Source: Heterotrichella gracilis (taxonomy: Eukaryota > Sar > Xanthophyceae > Tribonematales > Xanthonemataceae). From it: 64,000 bases of DNA. The stretch covers positions 372,001 to 436,000 of the forward strand of contig JAULBX010025829.1 in the NCBI GenBank assembly GCA_032358255.1, read 5' to 3'. The translations under genes were made by a program, and so were the position numbers. Shown one piece after another: positions 1-8,022 of the stretch. The number at the start of each line of letters is the position of its first letter. Positions within the stretch are counted from its first letter, which is position 1. A model generated the notes under the pieces. That model ran no database searches. It was not told the origin of the DNA and was given only the letters and a program-made list of their open reading frames with translations.

Positions 1-165
1 AAAGATGTTGAGCTTTTAGTTTTAGTAGACAGAAGGCTTGCGCGCCATGTGCCTATTCAGGCAAAATATATCGGTATTACCATCGACTCTATTGAAACAC
101 AAAACGTAAAAGTTGAGTGGCAGGAAACAGACGGCAAAGACCGCATTACCCTTTTTGATAAATAA
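1..165 (+). CDS. pyrR: PyrR bifunctional regulator / uracil phosphoribosyltransferase, 3' end only
   Basis: The reading frame is open from base 1 and stops at 163-165, giving the last 54 residues. The segment LVLVDRRLARHVPIQAKYIG matches the C-terminal part of the PyrR phosphoribosyltransferase family, and the following residues match its final beta strands (VKVEWQETDGKDRITLF). PyrR senses UMP/UTP and, in Firmicutes, binds pyr mRNA; it also makes UMP from uracil and PRPP. The assignment is supported by pyrB 580 bp downstream on the same strand. The 5' part, including the PRPP loop, lies outside the window, so activity cannot be judged. Confidence 0.85.
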   Translation, partial: KDVELLVLVDRRLARHVPIQAKYIGITIDSIETQNVKVEWQETDGKDRITLFDK

Positions 166-166
166 C

Positions 167-688
167 ATGAGACCAAAAAAAGAAGATTGTCCCGAGTATT
201 ACATTTATTACATCGGGCTAATTAAGCAACAAGATGTTGTGACCGCTTTAACGGAAACCAAAAAAGAACAACTCGATTTTATTAAAAGCATTCCCGCAGA
301 TCTTGAAAATTTCGCGTATGCAGATGGAAAATGGACCGTTAAAGAAGTTTTGATCCATTGCATAGACACGGAACGCATTTTTAGCACAAGGGCATTAAGT
401 TTTGCTAGAGGAGATAAGCAAGTGCCGCATTCTTATGATGAAAATCTATATGGGGCCAATAGCCATGCAGCTTCACGCACATTAAAAGATATAATTGAAG
501 AGTTTGAAGCAGTAAGAACAGGCGTTATTTGTTTATACAGATCATTTTCTGCTGAGATCTTAAATTTAGCAGGACAAACGCCTTCAGGTCCGGCAACGGT
601 AAACTCTATAGGATTCACTATTTGCGGGCATACCGCGCATCATCTCAATATTATTAAAGAAAGGTATTTAAACGCGTTAAAAAAATAA
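167..688 (+). CDS. DinB-like (DinB_2 superfamily) four-helix protein
   Basis: A 173-residue protein of the DinB/DinB_2 four-helix-bundle family. Members often bind a metal through three histidines; some act as thiol-dependent transferases, but most have no known substrate. Visible features are the N-terminal segment FAYADGKWTVKEVLIHCIDT, whose W-T-V-K-E-V-L-x-H pattern is typical, and a C-terminal GHTAHHLNIIKERYL segment with the other histidines. I chose the ATG at 167, one base after the pyrR stop; an in-frame TTG lies upstream at 113 inside pyrR. The spacing means translation is probably coupled to pyrR and that the gene belongs to the pyr transcript. No role in pyrimidine metabolism can be read from the sequence. 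Confidence 0.8.
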   Translation: MRPKKEDCPEYYIYYIGLIKQQDVVTALTETKKEQLDFIKSIPADLENFAYADGKWTVKEVLIHCIDTERIFSTRALSFARGDKQVPHSYDENLYGANSHAASRTLKDIIEEFEAVRTGVICLYRSFSAEILNLAGQTPSGPATVNSIGFTICGHTAHHLNIIKERYLNALKK

Positions 689-705
689 TTTCTCAATTAA
701 AAAAT

Positions 706-725
706 AAAAGCTAACTTTAGCTTTT
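706..725 (+). promoter_or_regulatory. Perfect 8-bp hairpin between the DinB-like gene and pyrB
   Basis: AAAAGCTA (706-713) pairs with TAGCTTTT (718-725) around a 4-base ACTT loop. A second short inverted repeat, TTGAAA / TTTCAA, follows directly at 724-741. The stem is AT-rich and lacks a long U tract, so it would be a weak terminator at best. Its position just before pyrB and downstream of pyrR makes a regulatory leader possible. This is an inference from position only. Confidence 0.35.
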
Positions 726-747
726 GAAAATACACTTTCAAAAATAA

Positions 748-1674
748 ATGAGCCACTTAAGCGTCAATCATCTCCTCGGCATAAAAAACCTCACCAAAAA
801 CGACATTGATCTTATTTTAACCACGGCTCAAAATTTTAAAGAAGTTATTAATCGTCCCATTAAAAAAGTTCCTTCGCTCCGCGATATAACCATTGCCAAT
901 TTATTCTTCGAAAACTCTACCCGCACACGCTTATCTTTTGAGCTGGCTCAAAAACGTTTAAGTGCCGATACCATTAATTTTTCTGCCTCCAACTCTTCAG
1001 TAAAAAAAGGCGAGACCTTAATAGACACGGTAAATAATATTCTGGCCATGAAAGTGGACATGATCGTTATGCGTCATGCCAGCGCAGGTGCAGCAGTATT
1101 CTTATCTAAAAAAGTAAACGCAAAAATAATTAATGCAGGTGATGGTGCCCACGAGCATCCTACACAGGCATTGCTAGATGCCTTTTCTATAAAAGAAAAA
1201 CTGGGCGATCTTAAAGGTAAGAAAGTAGTGATAGTTGGCGACATTTTACACTCGCGCGTAGCACTTTCAAATATATTTTGCCTGCAAAAATTAGGCGCCA
1301 TTGTAAAGGTGTGTGGACCATTAACACTCCTACCAAAACATATTACCTCTTTAGGAGTTGAAGTGGAATTAGATCTTAAAAAAGCTTTAGAATGGTGCGA
1401 TGTAGCAAACATGTTACGCATACAGTTAGAGCGCCAGGACATAAAATATTTTCCATCACTTAGAGAATATTCTATGATGTACGGTTTAGATAAAGAAATG
1501 CTGGACTCTGTTTCTAAAAAAATTATCATCATGCACCCTGGTCCGATCAATCGTGGCGTTGAAATAACAAGCGATGTAGCCGACAGTAAACAGTCTATTA
1601 TTTTAGATCAGGTAGAAAATGGTGTAGCAGTGAGAATGGCCGTGATGTTCTTATTGGCTGGAAGACAGGGATAG
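748..1674 (+). CDS. pyrB: Aspartate carbamoyltransferase catalytic chain
   Basis: Catalyses carbamoyl phosphate + L-aspartate to N-carbamoyl-L-aspartate, the committed step of pyrimidine synthesis, in the cytoplasm. The 308-residue length is normal for PyrB. The carbamoyl-phosphate loop [13 protein letters not shown] lies near residues 52-64, HPTQALLD near 133-140 and [11 protein letters not shown] near 264-274. All are intact, so the enzyme should be active. No pyrI regulatory-chain gene is seen nearby. It lies 59 bp after the DinB-like gene, so it may share the pyrR transcript or be controlled by the hairpins in that gap. The next gene converges with no gap between the two stop codons. Confidence 0.96.
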   Translation: MSHLSVNHLLGIKNLTKNDIDLILTTAQNFKEVINRPIKKVPSLRDITIANLFFENSTRTRLSFELAQKRLSADTINFSASNSSVKKGETLIDTVNNILAMKVDMIVMRHASAGAAVFLSKKVNAKIINAGDGAHEHPTQALLDAFSIKEKLGDLKGKKVVIVGDILHSRVALSNIFCLQKLGAIVKVCGPLTLLPKHITSLGVEVELDLKKALEWCDVANMLRIQLERQDIKYFPSLREYSMMYGLDKEMLDSVSKKIIIMHPGPINRGVEITSDVADSKQSIILDQVENGVAVRMAVMFLLAGRQG

Positions 1675-2667
1675 TTAAAGATCTCCTACCATCAGATTAC
1701 AACCTCTAACATCGCTATTATCGTATCGGCCCATTAATTCCAATTTATTATTATCATTTATTTTACCAAGGTCTTTTGTTGCAATAAAAGAACAGGAGTT
1801 TACATTCGCCAGATCGATTACATTGATGCCGCCGGTTTTATGATCAGTTCTTATTTTTAAAGGATCTTCGATTTCACGTATTAAAAATTTCATCCAGGGT
1901 GGCGAAGAAAATTCTTCATTACCTAAACTGTATGCCTGACTTAATAATTCTGTCATGCCATATTCGCTGTGAATGTTGTTTATTTTAAAACCGCTCTTTA
2001 AATATGCGTGTAATTCCGATTTTAATAACTCTTTACGCGTTCCTTTCATCCCTCCTGTTTCCATCACCATAAAATTATCATTCAAGTGAATTCCTTTATC
2101 ACAAAGATCCATCAAGGCATACGAGACACCTATTAAAATTACTTTTTGCTTTGTTTGTTTTAACTGTCCGATTTTTAAAATAAGATCATCTATGTTATCT
2201 AAAAAAAAACCGCTTAATGGGTGTTTTGAAACTTTAATTAATTTATCGCACATATAAACCAGCGACGAACCTTTGCGTTGTAAATAATTTGGCAATAAAG
2301 CCAGAAAACAAAATTCAGAAGGTTGACCGTAAAATAATTCAAAGCCTTTTAAAAAACTTTTTTCATAAATTAAAATATCATTCACAAAATGGGTGGCCGG
2401 AATTTGCGATGTTGTTGCACTGCTGGCAAACTGAACAGAATTTTGACCTATTGGCGAACTTACAACCTGCTGTGTCTTAAAGAATTCTATGGGCAAAAAA
2501 GGAATTTGTTCAAGAGTTTTAACATTAGCCGGATCTACTCCTAAAAGCTTTATCCACTGGGCATACACAGGGTTTTGTTTGGCCTGAAAGTTAAAAATAC
2601 TTAAAGAAAGTTCTAAAAACTCACTTTGTGAGGCAATACTGAATATGTTGTTTTCGTTATTAAACAA
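1675..2667 (-). CDS. LuxE/PaaK-like acyl-protein synthetase (acyl transferase)
   Basis: A 330-residue protein resembling the LuxE acyl-protein synthetase family (ANL adenylating superfamily). In Lux systems LuxE activates fatty acids as acyl-AMP. Family-like features are the N-terminal PFLPIEFFKTQQV segment, a Ser/Thr-rich stretch SSATTSQIPATHF near residues 82-94, YGMTELLSQAY near 236-246 (the E-containing adenylate-forming motif) and a D-x-x-G element near the C terminus. The start is TTG at 2667: an in-frame stop lies four codons upstream and no ATG is available with the full N terminus. No luxC or luxD partner is present, so its acyl substrate is unknown. It is monocistronic here and ends exactly against pyrB. 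Confidence 0.7.
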   Translation of the reverse strand: MFNNENNIFSIASQSEFLELSLSIFNFQAKQNPVYAQWIKLLGVDPANVKTLEQIPFLPIEFFKTQQVVSSPIGQNSVQFASSATTSQIPATHFVNDILIYEKSFLKGFELFYGQPSEFCFLALLPNYLQRKGSSLVYMCDKLIKVSKHPLSGFFLDNIDDLILKIGQLKQTKQKVILIGVSYALMDLCDKGIHLNDNFMVMETGGMKGTRKELLKSELHAYLKSGFKINNIHSEYGMTELLSQAYSLGNEEFSSPPWMKFLIREIEDPLKIRTDHKTGGINVIDLANVNSCSFIATKDLGKINDNNKLELMGRYDNSDVRGCNLMVGDL

Positions 2668-2687
2668 GCTGTTTGGTTAAAAGCCAA

Positions 2688-2695
2688 TATTTTTG
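2688..2695 (+). promoter_or_regulatory. -7 promoter box (TATTTTTG)
   Basis: Matches the Bacteroidota -7 consensus TAnnTTTG and lies 27 bp before the ATG of the lipoprotein gene at 2723. No TTG at the usual 17-23 bp spacing is visible, so only half of the promoter is supported. Confidence 0.35.
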
Positions 2696-2722
2696 TAAAT
2701 TTATGTATTGAATTTTAGAAAG

Positions 2723-3202
2723 ATGCGTTTTATTGTAATTATATTTTTGATCTGTCTGTTTGGATTTGCCTGTGTAAAAAGGCCAAGTAAATCGCCGGAA
2801 CCTACTATTGAATTTATTGATTTTACTTCTTCTAAATCAAACGGCATAGATAATGGTTCAATGGTTTTAGGTTACGAGGATGGTGATGGTGATATTTTCA
2901 GAGAAAAATCTACGAATTTACCTAACCTCATCATGAAGTTCTATTATTACAATAATGGTACAAAACAGTTCACTGGTTTTTTTGACACCAATATTTCTGA
3001 CACTTTTAATATTGCCAAAATAATTACGCAACCTGGCGATGGCTTTAAGGGAAAATCGATCAAAGGAGAAATTTACATTCCTATGAATGAGTTCAGACCT
3101 GCAGATTCTATTAAAGTATTTAAGTATGTTATTTTTGCTCTGGACGAAGGCGGTCATACTTCCAATGTAATTACTACACCACAGTTCACTGTGGACTATT
3201 AA
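2723..3202 (+). CDS. Hypothetical lipoprotein
   Basis: A 159-residue secreted lipoprotein of unknown function. The N terminus is a lipoprotein signal: charged MR, a hydrophobic run of about 14 residues and a lipobox FGFAC with the lipidated Cys near residue 17. The mature part is beta-rich and contains an acidic GYEDGDGDIF motif near residue 54, like short calcium-binding or Ig-like envelope modules. I chose the ATG at 2723 over the TTG at 2708 because it gives a normal-length signal peptide. The gene stands alone, divergent from the LuxE-like gene, and its stop codon overlaps the convergent dehydrogenase stop through a shared TTAA. Confidence 0.65.
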   Translation: MRFIVIIFLICLFGFACVKRPSKSPEPTIEFIDFTSSKSNGIDNGSMVLGYEDGDGDIFREKSTNLPNLIMKFYYYNNGTKQFTGFFDTNISDTFNIAKIITQPGDGFKGKSIKGEIYIPMNEFRPADSIKVFKYVIFALDEGGHTSNVITTPQFTVDY

Positions 3203-4140
3203 GACTTCAGAACCTTCAACATTTTCTCTGCAATTATCTTGCTCATTTTAAAATTGCTTTCATGTGTCCAACCACCAATATGCGGACTCAAAATAACTTT
3301 ATCAGAATGAATTAAATAATTTAAAGGCTCAGGTATGTCTTTATTTTCTATTTGTTCAAAGGAAACACTTTCGTATTCTGAAACATCCAGGCAAGCACCT
3401 TTTACTTTACCACTTTTTAAAGCAGTTACAAGATCAGCAGTTTTAAGATTTTTACCGCGCGATGTATTAATAATATAAATATCCTTTTTAAATTTATTAA
3501 TAAAAACAGAATCTACCATAAATTCAGTTTCTTTTGTTAATGGCACATGCAGACTAACAATGTCACATGCTTCAAAGAGTTTATCCATGGTTGTTTCGGT
3601 AATTTGATCATTACCAAAACCCGAAATGTATTTATCGTAAACTAAAATTTTGCAATCAAAACCCGTTAACTTCTTAGCAAAGGCGCTACCCATTTTGCCG
3701 TAACCAATTATGCCAATGGTTTTATCTTTTATTTCAAAACCGCGGTTCTCTGCGCGCAACCAAATTCCTTTCCTAACCTCCGCGTCTGCTTTTTTTAAAT
3801 TTGTAAAAAGCATCAACAACATCGCAATAGCATGTTCACCAAGTGCATCCCTGTTGCCTTCGGGAGCACTTACACAGTTAATTTTTTTTGTTGTCGCATA
3901 AGCAACATCAATATTCTCCATACCTGCCCCTACCCTGCCAATGCATTTTAATTTGGGACAATTATCTATAATTTCTTTTGTGATCTTGAATTTGCTCCTT
4001 ATGACAAGCGCATCATAATTTGGTAAAATGGAAATTAATTCTTCGGAACTTTTATTCCAGAACAGATCACAGTCAAAGCCTGAATTAATAAGCGTTTCAT
4101 GAAGAACGTCATGATTGGAATCGGCGAATAAAATCTTCAT
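3199..4140 (-). CDS. D-isomer-specific 2-hydroxyacid dehydrogenase (phosphoglycerate dehydrogenase-like)
   Basis: A 313-residue NAD-dependent dehydrogenase of the D-2-hydroxyacid family. The Rossmann fingerprint GIIGYGKMGSAFAKKL lies near residues 142-157, the arginine-bearing NTSRG near 223-227 and the catalytic histidine in LSPHIGGW near 284-291. GRVGAGMENID in the N-terminal substrate domain is like SerA. The C-terminal ACT domain of many SerA proteins is absent, which is common for short Bacteroidota forms. 3-Phosphoglycerate is the likeliest substrate, but glyoxylate or hydroxypyruvate reduction cannot be excluded. No serC or serB neighbours are present. Confidence 0.85.
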   Translation of the reverse strand: MKILFADSNHDVLHETLINSGFDCDLFWNKSSEELISILPNYDALVIRSKFKITKEIIDNCPKLKCIGRVGAGMENIDVAYATTKKINCVSAPEGNRDALGEHAIAMLLMLFTNLKKADAEVRKGIWLRAENRGFEIKDKTIGIIGYGKMGSAFAKKLTGFDCKILVYDKYISGFGNDQITETTMDKLFEACDIVSLHVPLTKETEFMVDSVFINKFKKDIYIINTSRGKNLKTADLVTALKSGKVKGACLDVSEYESVSFEQIENKDIPEPLNYLIHSDKVILSPHIGGWTHESNFKMSKIIAEKMLKVLKS

Positions 4141-4236
4141 AAATTAGATACTAAAATTAATCAAAATTCAAACAGAATTTTTCTTAAAAACTTTAATCGC
4201 TTGAAAATGAACCGTAATAAACAATTAACAATTCCC

Positions 4237-4266
4237 TAACAGCACCTCTGTTAAGAAGTGCTTTTT
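4237..4266 (+). terminator. Orphan terminator-like hairpin overlapping an alternative hairpin
   Basis: AGCACCTC (4241-4248) can pair with GAAGTGCT (4255-4262), with one C-A mismatch and a 6-base loop, followed by TTTTT to 4266. The overlapping pair TAACAG (4237-4242) and CTGTTA (4248-4253) forms a competing 6-bp hairpin, so the two structures exclude each other. The T tract orients it on the plus strand, yet no plus-strand gene lies before it. It could end a small RNA or act as an attenuator in a long dnaB leader. Confidence 0.45.
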
Positions 4267-4333
4267 GGATTTATGAACAAAGACGATGGCCTGAAAGTAT
4301 TGATTTTATTGGGCTTACACATAGAAACAATAT

Positions 4334-4359
4334 TTATGCACAAGTTATGAATATAACTT
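4334..4359 (+). promoter_or_regulatory. DnaA-box-like 9-mer next to a 7-bp palindrome
   Basis: TTATGCACA at 4334-4342 fits the DnaA box consensus TTATNCACA. It runs directly into AAGTTAT-GAAT-ATAACTT (4342-4359), a perfect 7-bp inverted repeat. Its position upstream of the replicative helicase gene is suggestive, but a match of this information content is expected once or twice by chance in a window of this size. Confidence 0.3.
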
Positions 4360-4399
4360 AGGGTTTCGTAAATTTAAGATGAAGCAATTTTTCGCACAT

Positions 4400-4426
4400 T
4401 TGCCTCCCCCCTGTGGTATAGCTTTG
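4400..4426 (+). promoter_or_regulatory. Candidate dnaB promoter
   Basis: TTG at 4400-4402 and TAGCTTTG at 4419-4426 fit the Bacteroidota -33/-7 pattern, but the 16-bp spacing is shorter than the usual 17-23. It would give a leader of about 60 bases before the dnaB ATG. Confidence 0.35.
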
Positions 4427-4495
4427 TTTCCGGCGTGATTTTAAAAACGGCTACAAATCGATGGTACGGGGAGATAAAACCAGTTACTTTTTTAT

Positions 4496-6076
4496 ATGAA
4501 TCAAGATAATCAAAATAAGACCCGTAAACGCATATTTACTAACCCTTCTACAGGTGCGAATGAGATAGGAAAGCTTCCACCTCAGGCAGTAGAATTAGAA
4601 GAAGCTGTGCTTGGCGCTATGCTTTTAGAGAGAGAAGCCCTAAGTACCGTAATTGATATTTTAAGTCCTGAAGCTTTTTACAAAGAACAAAATGGCCGCG
4701 TATTTGCCGCCATGGTTGCTTTATTTAACCGCTCAGAGCCGGTTGATATATTAACCGTAACACAAGAATTAAAACGCACAGGAGAACTTGAAGTTGTTGG
4801 TGGAGCTTATTATGTTTCTGCCTTAACTAACCGTATTGCTTCTTCCGCCAACATCGAATTTCACTCGCGTATTGTTGCACAAAAATATTTACAACGCGAA
4901 TTAATCCGTTTAAGCACAGAAACTATTAAAGTAGCTTACGAAGACAGTACGGATGTTTTTGAATTACTTGATGAAACAACAAAAAATATTTTTGAGATCT
5001 TAGATTCTAACGTGCGTAAACAGCACGATAAGATGAGCACATTAATTGCAAAAGCTATTACAGAAATTGAAACTGCGGCTAATCAAACAGACGGTCTATC
5101 AGGAGTGCCAAGTGGTTTTACAGCTATGGACAGAATTACAGGTGGCTGGCAAAAATCTGATCTTTTAATTTTAGCTGCAAGGCCTGGTATGGGTAAAACA
5201 GCATTCGTAGTTTCTATGGCAAAGAATGCAGCCGTAGAATTTAATAAACCTGTTGCCATTTTTTCGTTAGAGATGAGCAGCTTGCAATTGGTAAAACGTT
5301 TGATATCCAGCGAAACAGAAATTGCACAGGATAAAATTTTAAAAGGAAATTTAGATAATCACGAGTTTGTTCAATTAAACGAGCGTATTAAAAAACTGGC
5401 TGTTGCACCCTTGTATATTGACGATACGCCTGCGCTATCGATCTTTGAATTACGTGCAAAAGCACGCCGTTTAAAAGAGAACCAAAAAGTAGAATTAATT
5501 ATTATTGACTACTTACAATTAATGAGTGGCGGGCCTGATGGAAAAGGAAACCGTGAGCAAGAGATCAGTCAGATCTCTCGTGGATTAAAAAGTTTAGCTA
5601 AAGAATTAGAGATCCCCATTATCGCGCTTTCGCAATTAAGTCGCCAGGTTGAGAACAGACCGGGAGGCAGTAAACGTCCACAATTAAGTGATCTCCGTGA
5701 ATCTGGTGCTATTGAGCAGGATGCGGATATGGTAATGTTCATTTACAGACCAGAGTATTATGGTTTGGAAGTAGATGAGAATAACGAGCCTACACGCGGG
5801 CGCGCTGAAGTTATTATAGCCAAGAACAGGCATGGAGCTTTAGAGACCGTTAAACTGCGTTTTATTGGGCAATACGCTAAGTTTGCTGATCTTGATTATA
5901 CCGAAGGACAGGATATTATTTACGGGCAAAATAATCCCGGACCATTACAACAAAACACCGATTTTTTAACTTCAGGAACTAAAACTGTTGCTTCAAAAAA
6001 TTGGGATAAGACAGATGAATCAACTACCGATATCGTAAAACGTAACGATATAGAGGATTTCGAGCCGCCGTTTTAA
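4496..6076 (+). CDS. dnaB: Replicative DNA helicase
   Basis: A 526-residue ring helicase that unwinds DNA ahead of the replication fork. The N-terminal domain (about 28-130, starting PPQAVELEEAVLGAMLLE) binds primase. The RecA-like domain has the Walker A AARPGMGKTAF near 227-237, the Walker B-like IIIDYLQLMSG near 336-346 and the SQLSRQVENR and RESGAIEQDADMV motifs downstream. No intein interrupts it. The acidic C-terminal tail ends in DIEDFEPPF. The ATG at 4496 has no good Shine-Dalgarno sequence. It stands alone, with the converging glycan locus 19 bp after its stop. Confidence 0.97.
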   Translation: MNQDNQNKTRKRIFTNPSTGANEIGKLPPQAVELEEAVLGAMLLEREALSTVIDILSPEAFYKEQNGRVFAAMVALFNRSEPVDILTVTQELKRTGELEVVGGAYYVSALTNRIASSANIEFHSRIVAQKYLQRELIRLSTETIKVAYEDSTDVFELLDETTKNIFEILDSNVRKQHDKMSTLIAKAITEIETAANQTDGLSGVPSGFTAMDRITGGWQKSDLLILAARPGMGKTAFVVSMAKNAAVEFNKPVAIFSLEMSSLQLVKRLISSETEIAQDKILKGNLDNHEFVQLNERIKKLAVAPLYIDDTPALSIFELRAKARRLKENQKVELIIIDYLQLMSGGPDGKGNREQEISQISRGLKSLAKELEIPIIALSQLSRQVENRPGGSKRPQLSDLRESGAIEQDADMVMFIYRPEYYGLEVDENNEPTRGRAEVIIAKNRHGALETVKLRFIGQYAKFADLDYTEGQDIIYGQNNPGPLQQNTDFLTSGTKTVASKNWDKTDESTTDIVKRNDIEDFEPPF

Positions 6077-6095
6077 GAATTAACTAAGAAATTAT

Positions 6096-7046
6096 TTATT
6101 TTTTGCTCCCCGAAGTCTCATCGATCTTTTGATCTATGACATAATTTGGTCGGTTACGTGCTGCATCTAGCGTGCGATAGAGGTATTCACCAATTATACC
6201 CAGTGAGATCATAATGAATGATGAAGTAAATAATAATACGATCATTAAAGATGACCAACCAGCAACCTCAACGCCTGAAACAAATTTATTTACTAAAATA
6301 CTGATAGCGTAAATAATAGATAAAAACCCTAAAGTGATTCCCATTACACTTATCATACGCAAAGGCAAATAAGTAAAGGCCACAAAACTATCAATAAATG
6401 TTTTTAATTTTTTAGAGAAGGTCCAGCCAGATTTACCAATTTCTCTTTTTCTGCGGGTGTAAGGAATGCTAACATATTCAGGTCCCAGCCACATGAATAA
6501 TGTTGGTAGGTGAAAATTCTTTTCATTCATTTTTATGATCTCGTCACGCAATGTTTTATCAAACAACCAAAGATCGAAACCACCTTTAGGAGAATTTTTA
6601 AGAATTATTTTTCTTACCAAATTGTGGTAAGTGTTAGAGAATAGTTTTGTAATAAAAGAATCTTCGCGGTTTGTTTTTTGGGCTAAAACTAATTTGTAGC
6701 CTTTTAACCAATGCCCATATAATTGAGGGATCAATTCAGGCGGATCCTGAAGATCGGCGGATAGAATAACACAGCAATCACCGGAAGCATTGCAAATACC
6801 CGCAAAGCTGGCATTGTTAGCGCCAAAATTACGCGAGAGTTTAATTACTTTTACTTTATCAGGATGTGCTGCCTGAACCTTTTTTAATTGTTCGAAGGTG
6901 TTATCCTTTGAACCGTCGTCAACAAATACATATTCTATTTGTGTGCCTTCAGGAAAGTTCTTTTCATTCTCTAACAATACAGGAAATGTAACAGGGATAT
7001 TATCTCCGTTAAAATAACAAGGTGTTATGATACTTATCTTCGGCAT
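6096..7046 (-). CDS. GT2 glycosyltransferase with C-terminal membrane anchor (DPM1/GtrB-like)
   Basis: A 316-residue family 2 glycosyltransferase that probably moves a sugar from a nucleotide donor to a polyprenyl phosphate at the inner membrane face. The N-terminal GT-A domain has ITPCYFNGDNIP, the nucleotide-binding VDDGSKD near 41-47 and the SADLQDPPE motif near 95-103 typical of dolichyl-phosphate-sugar synthase relatives. The RRKREIGKSGWTFSKK segment near 200-215 precedes two transmembrane helices (about 230-252 and 264-288). It is the last gene of the glycan locus, 5 bp after the FemAB-like gene. No GtrA flippase is adjacent. The donor sugar is unknown. Confidence 0.85.
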   Translation of the reverse strand: MPKISIITPCYFNGDNIPVTFPVLLENEKNFPEGTQIEYVFVDDGSKDNTFEQLKKVQAAHPDKVKVIKLSRNFGANNASFAGICNASGDCCVILSADLQDPPELIPQLYGHWLKGYKLVLAQKTNREDSFITKLFSNTYHNLVRKIILKNSPKGGFDLWLFDKTLRDEIIKMNEKNFHLPTLFMWLGPEYVSIPYTRRKREIGKSGWTFSKKLKTFIDSFVAFTYLPLRMISVMGITLGFLSIIYAISILVNKFVSGVEVAGWSSLMIVLLFTSSFIMISLGIIGEYLYRTLDAARNRPNYVIDQKIDETSGSKK

Positions 7047-7051
7047 TTATC

Positions 7052-8020
7052 TTATTGAATGAATCTTACTAAGTTACTACTATTTTCTGTTTTGAATTTA
7101 TAATAAAAGTGTGCATGTATCTTTCCACCCCAACCTTCTTTCCATTCTGTCAATCCAAAGTTAATATCATTTCCCTCATTATTAGCAGTACCAAGGCTAA
7201 AATATTTTTTAGAAGGCTGGTATAAATTTATTAAATTATTAAATAAAAAATCAATTGCCCCGCAATCGCGGCCGTGATCAGTTGATGAAATATATTGACA
7301 ATGAATTGTTCCATCAAAATCCATAAGCGTTACACCAGCAGCAATTTCATCGTTTACATAAGCATTAGCTTGTAATAATTTTGTAGGAAAACGTGAATGC
7401 AATAAATTTATTTCTTCCAAAGTGTGAACCGGTTTTGTACCGAATTTATCTCTTAAATTAGGAATCAATACAGAGTTCCAGAATTTTTCAAAATTGTTAT
7501 CGATCTCAACGCGCGTATTAACTTTTTCTCCTTTTTTTACGCTTCTTCTTCTTCTTTCCTGGAATTTTAATTCCTGCTTCAGATCAACAACAAAGGACGT
7601 ATCTACTTTAACAACCTCAGCTTTTAATTCTGCAAAGATAAAATGTTCCAAATCATTAACTGTTTTTGAAATATAATTTGGTATGGGCTTATAATAAATT
7701 TCTTCAATGCCTTGTGAGTGAAAGTATGAGCCAAGCGCATGAAAATAGTTGATCATTTTTCTTACGTTCTTCCTTTCATTCAAGATCAGTCCACCATAAG
7801 TTAAACCCTGATGCGAATAAATATTATTTCCTTTTCTGTTTGCCGGAAAAACACCACAAACAACAGTGTCATCTAATAACAAAACAGAACCATCTGTAAA
7901 GCGATCGCTGTGGTACTCCATAAAATTACGATCAAACAAAAAATTACTATTATCTGCGTTCTTTACAAAGTCGTTCCACTTGTCTTTTTGTTCTGCGCTA
8001 TATGGTATTATTTCTATCAC
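7052..8020 (-). CDS. FemAB-like / GNAT-type acyltransferase
   Basis: A 322-residue protein with the double-GNAT layout of FemAB-type acyltransferases: an N-terminal domain (SNFLFDRNFMEYHSDRF near 26-42), a central basic RRRRSVKKG stretch near 156-164 and a second GNAT-like domain containing DHGRDCGAIDFLFNNLI near 248-264. Relatives in polysaccharide loci transfer acetyl or aminoacyl groups to nucleotide sugars or glycan intermediates. Two bases separate it from the propeller gene upstream, so it is co-transcribed with the glycan locus. Donor and acceptor cannot be read from the sequence. Confidence 0.6.
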   Translation of the reverse strand: MIEIIPYSAEQKDKWNDFVKNADNSNFLFDRNFMEYHSDRFTDGSVLLLDDTVVCGVFPANRKGNNIYSHQGLTYGGLILNERKNVRKMINYFHALGSYFHSQGIEEIYYKPIPNYISKTVNDLEHFIFAELKAEVVKVDTSFVVDLKQELKFQERRRRSVKKGEKVNTRVEIDNNFEKFWNSVLIPNLRDKFGTKPVHTLEEINLLHSRFPTKLLQANAYVNDEIAAGVTLMDFDGTIHCQYISSTDHGRDCGAIDFLFNNLINLYQPSKKYFSLGTANNEGNDINFGLTEWKEGWGGKIHAHFYYKFKTENSSNLVRFIQ

Positions 8021-8022
8021 AA

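Larger units (their letters stand above)
4141..4495. other. 355-bp intergenic region between divergent genes, upstream of dnaB
   Basis: This is the only gene-free stretch over 300 bases. It holds two overlapping inverted repeats with a T tract (4237-4266), a DnaA-box-like 9-mer followed by a 7-bp palindrome (4334-4359), a C-rich tract at 4403-4411 and a candidate promoter (4400-4426). A 25-codon ATG frame at 4274-4351 has no supporting evidence. No tRNA-like fold was seen. Confidence 0.6.

Noticed and set aside
4274-4351. 25-codon ATG frame in the dnaB leader region
   Set aside because: No recognisable family, weak hydrophobic composition only, and it ends within the DnaA-box/palindrome region; chance ORF is the simpler reading.
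4141-4495. Replication origin next to dnaB
   Set aside because: Only one DnaA-box-like 9-mer, no cluster of boxes, no AT-rich unwinding repeat array and no dnaA or dnaN gene nearby.
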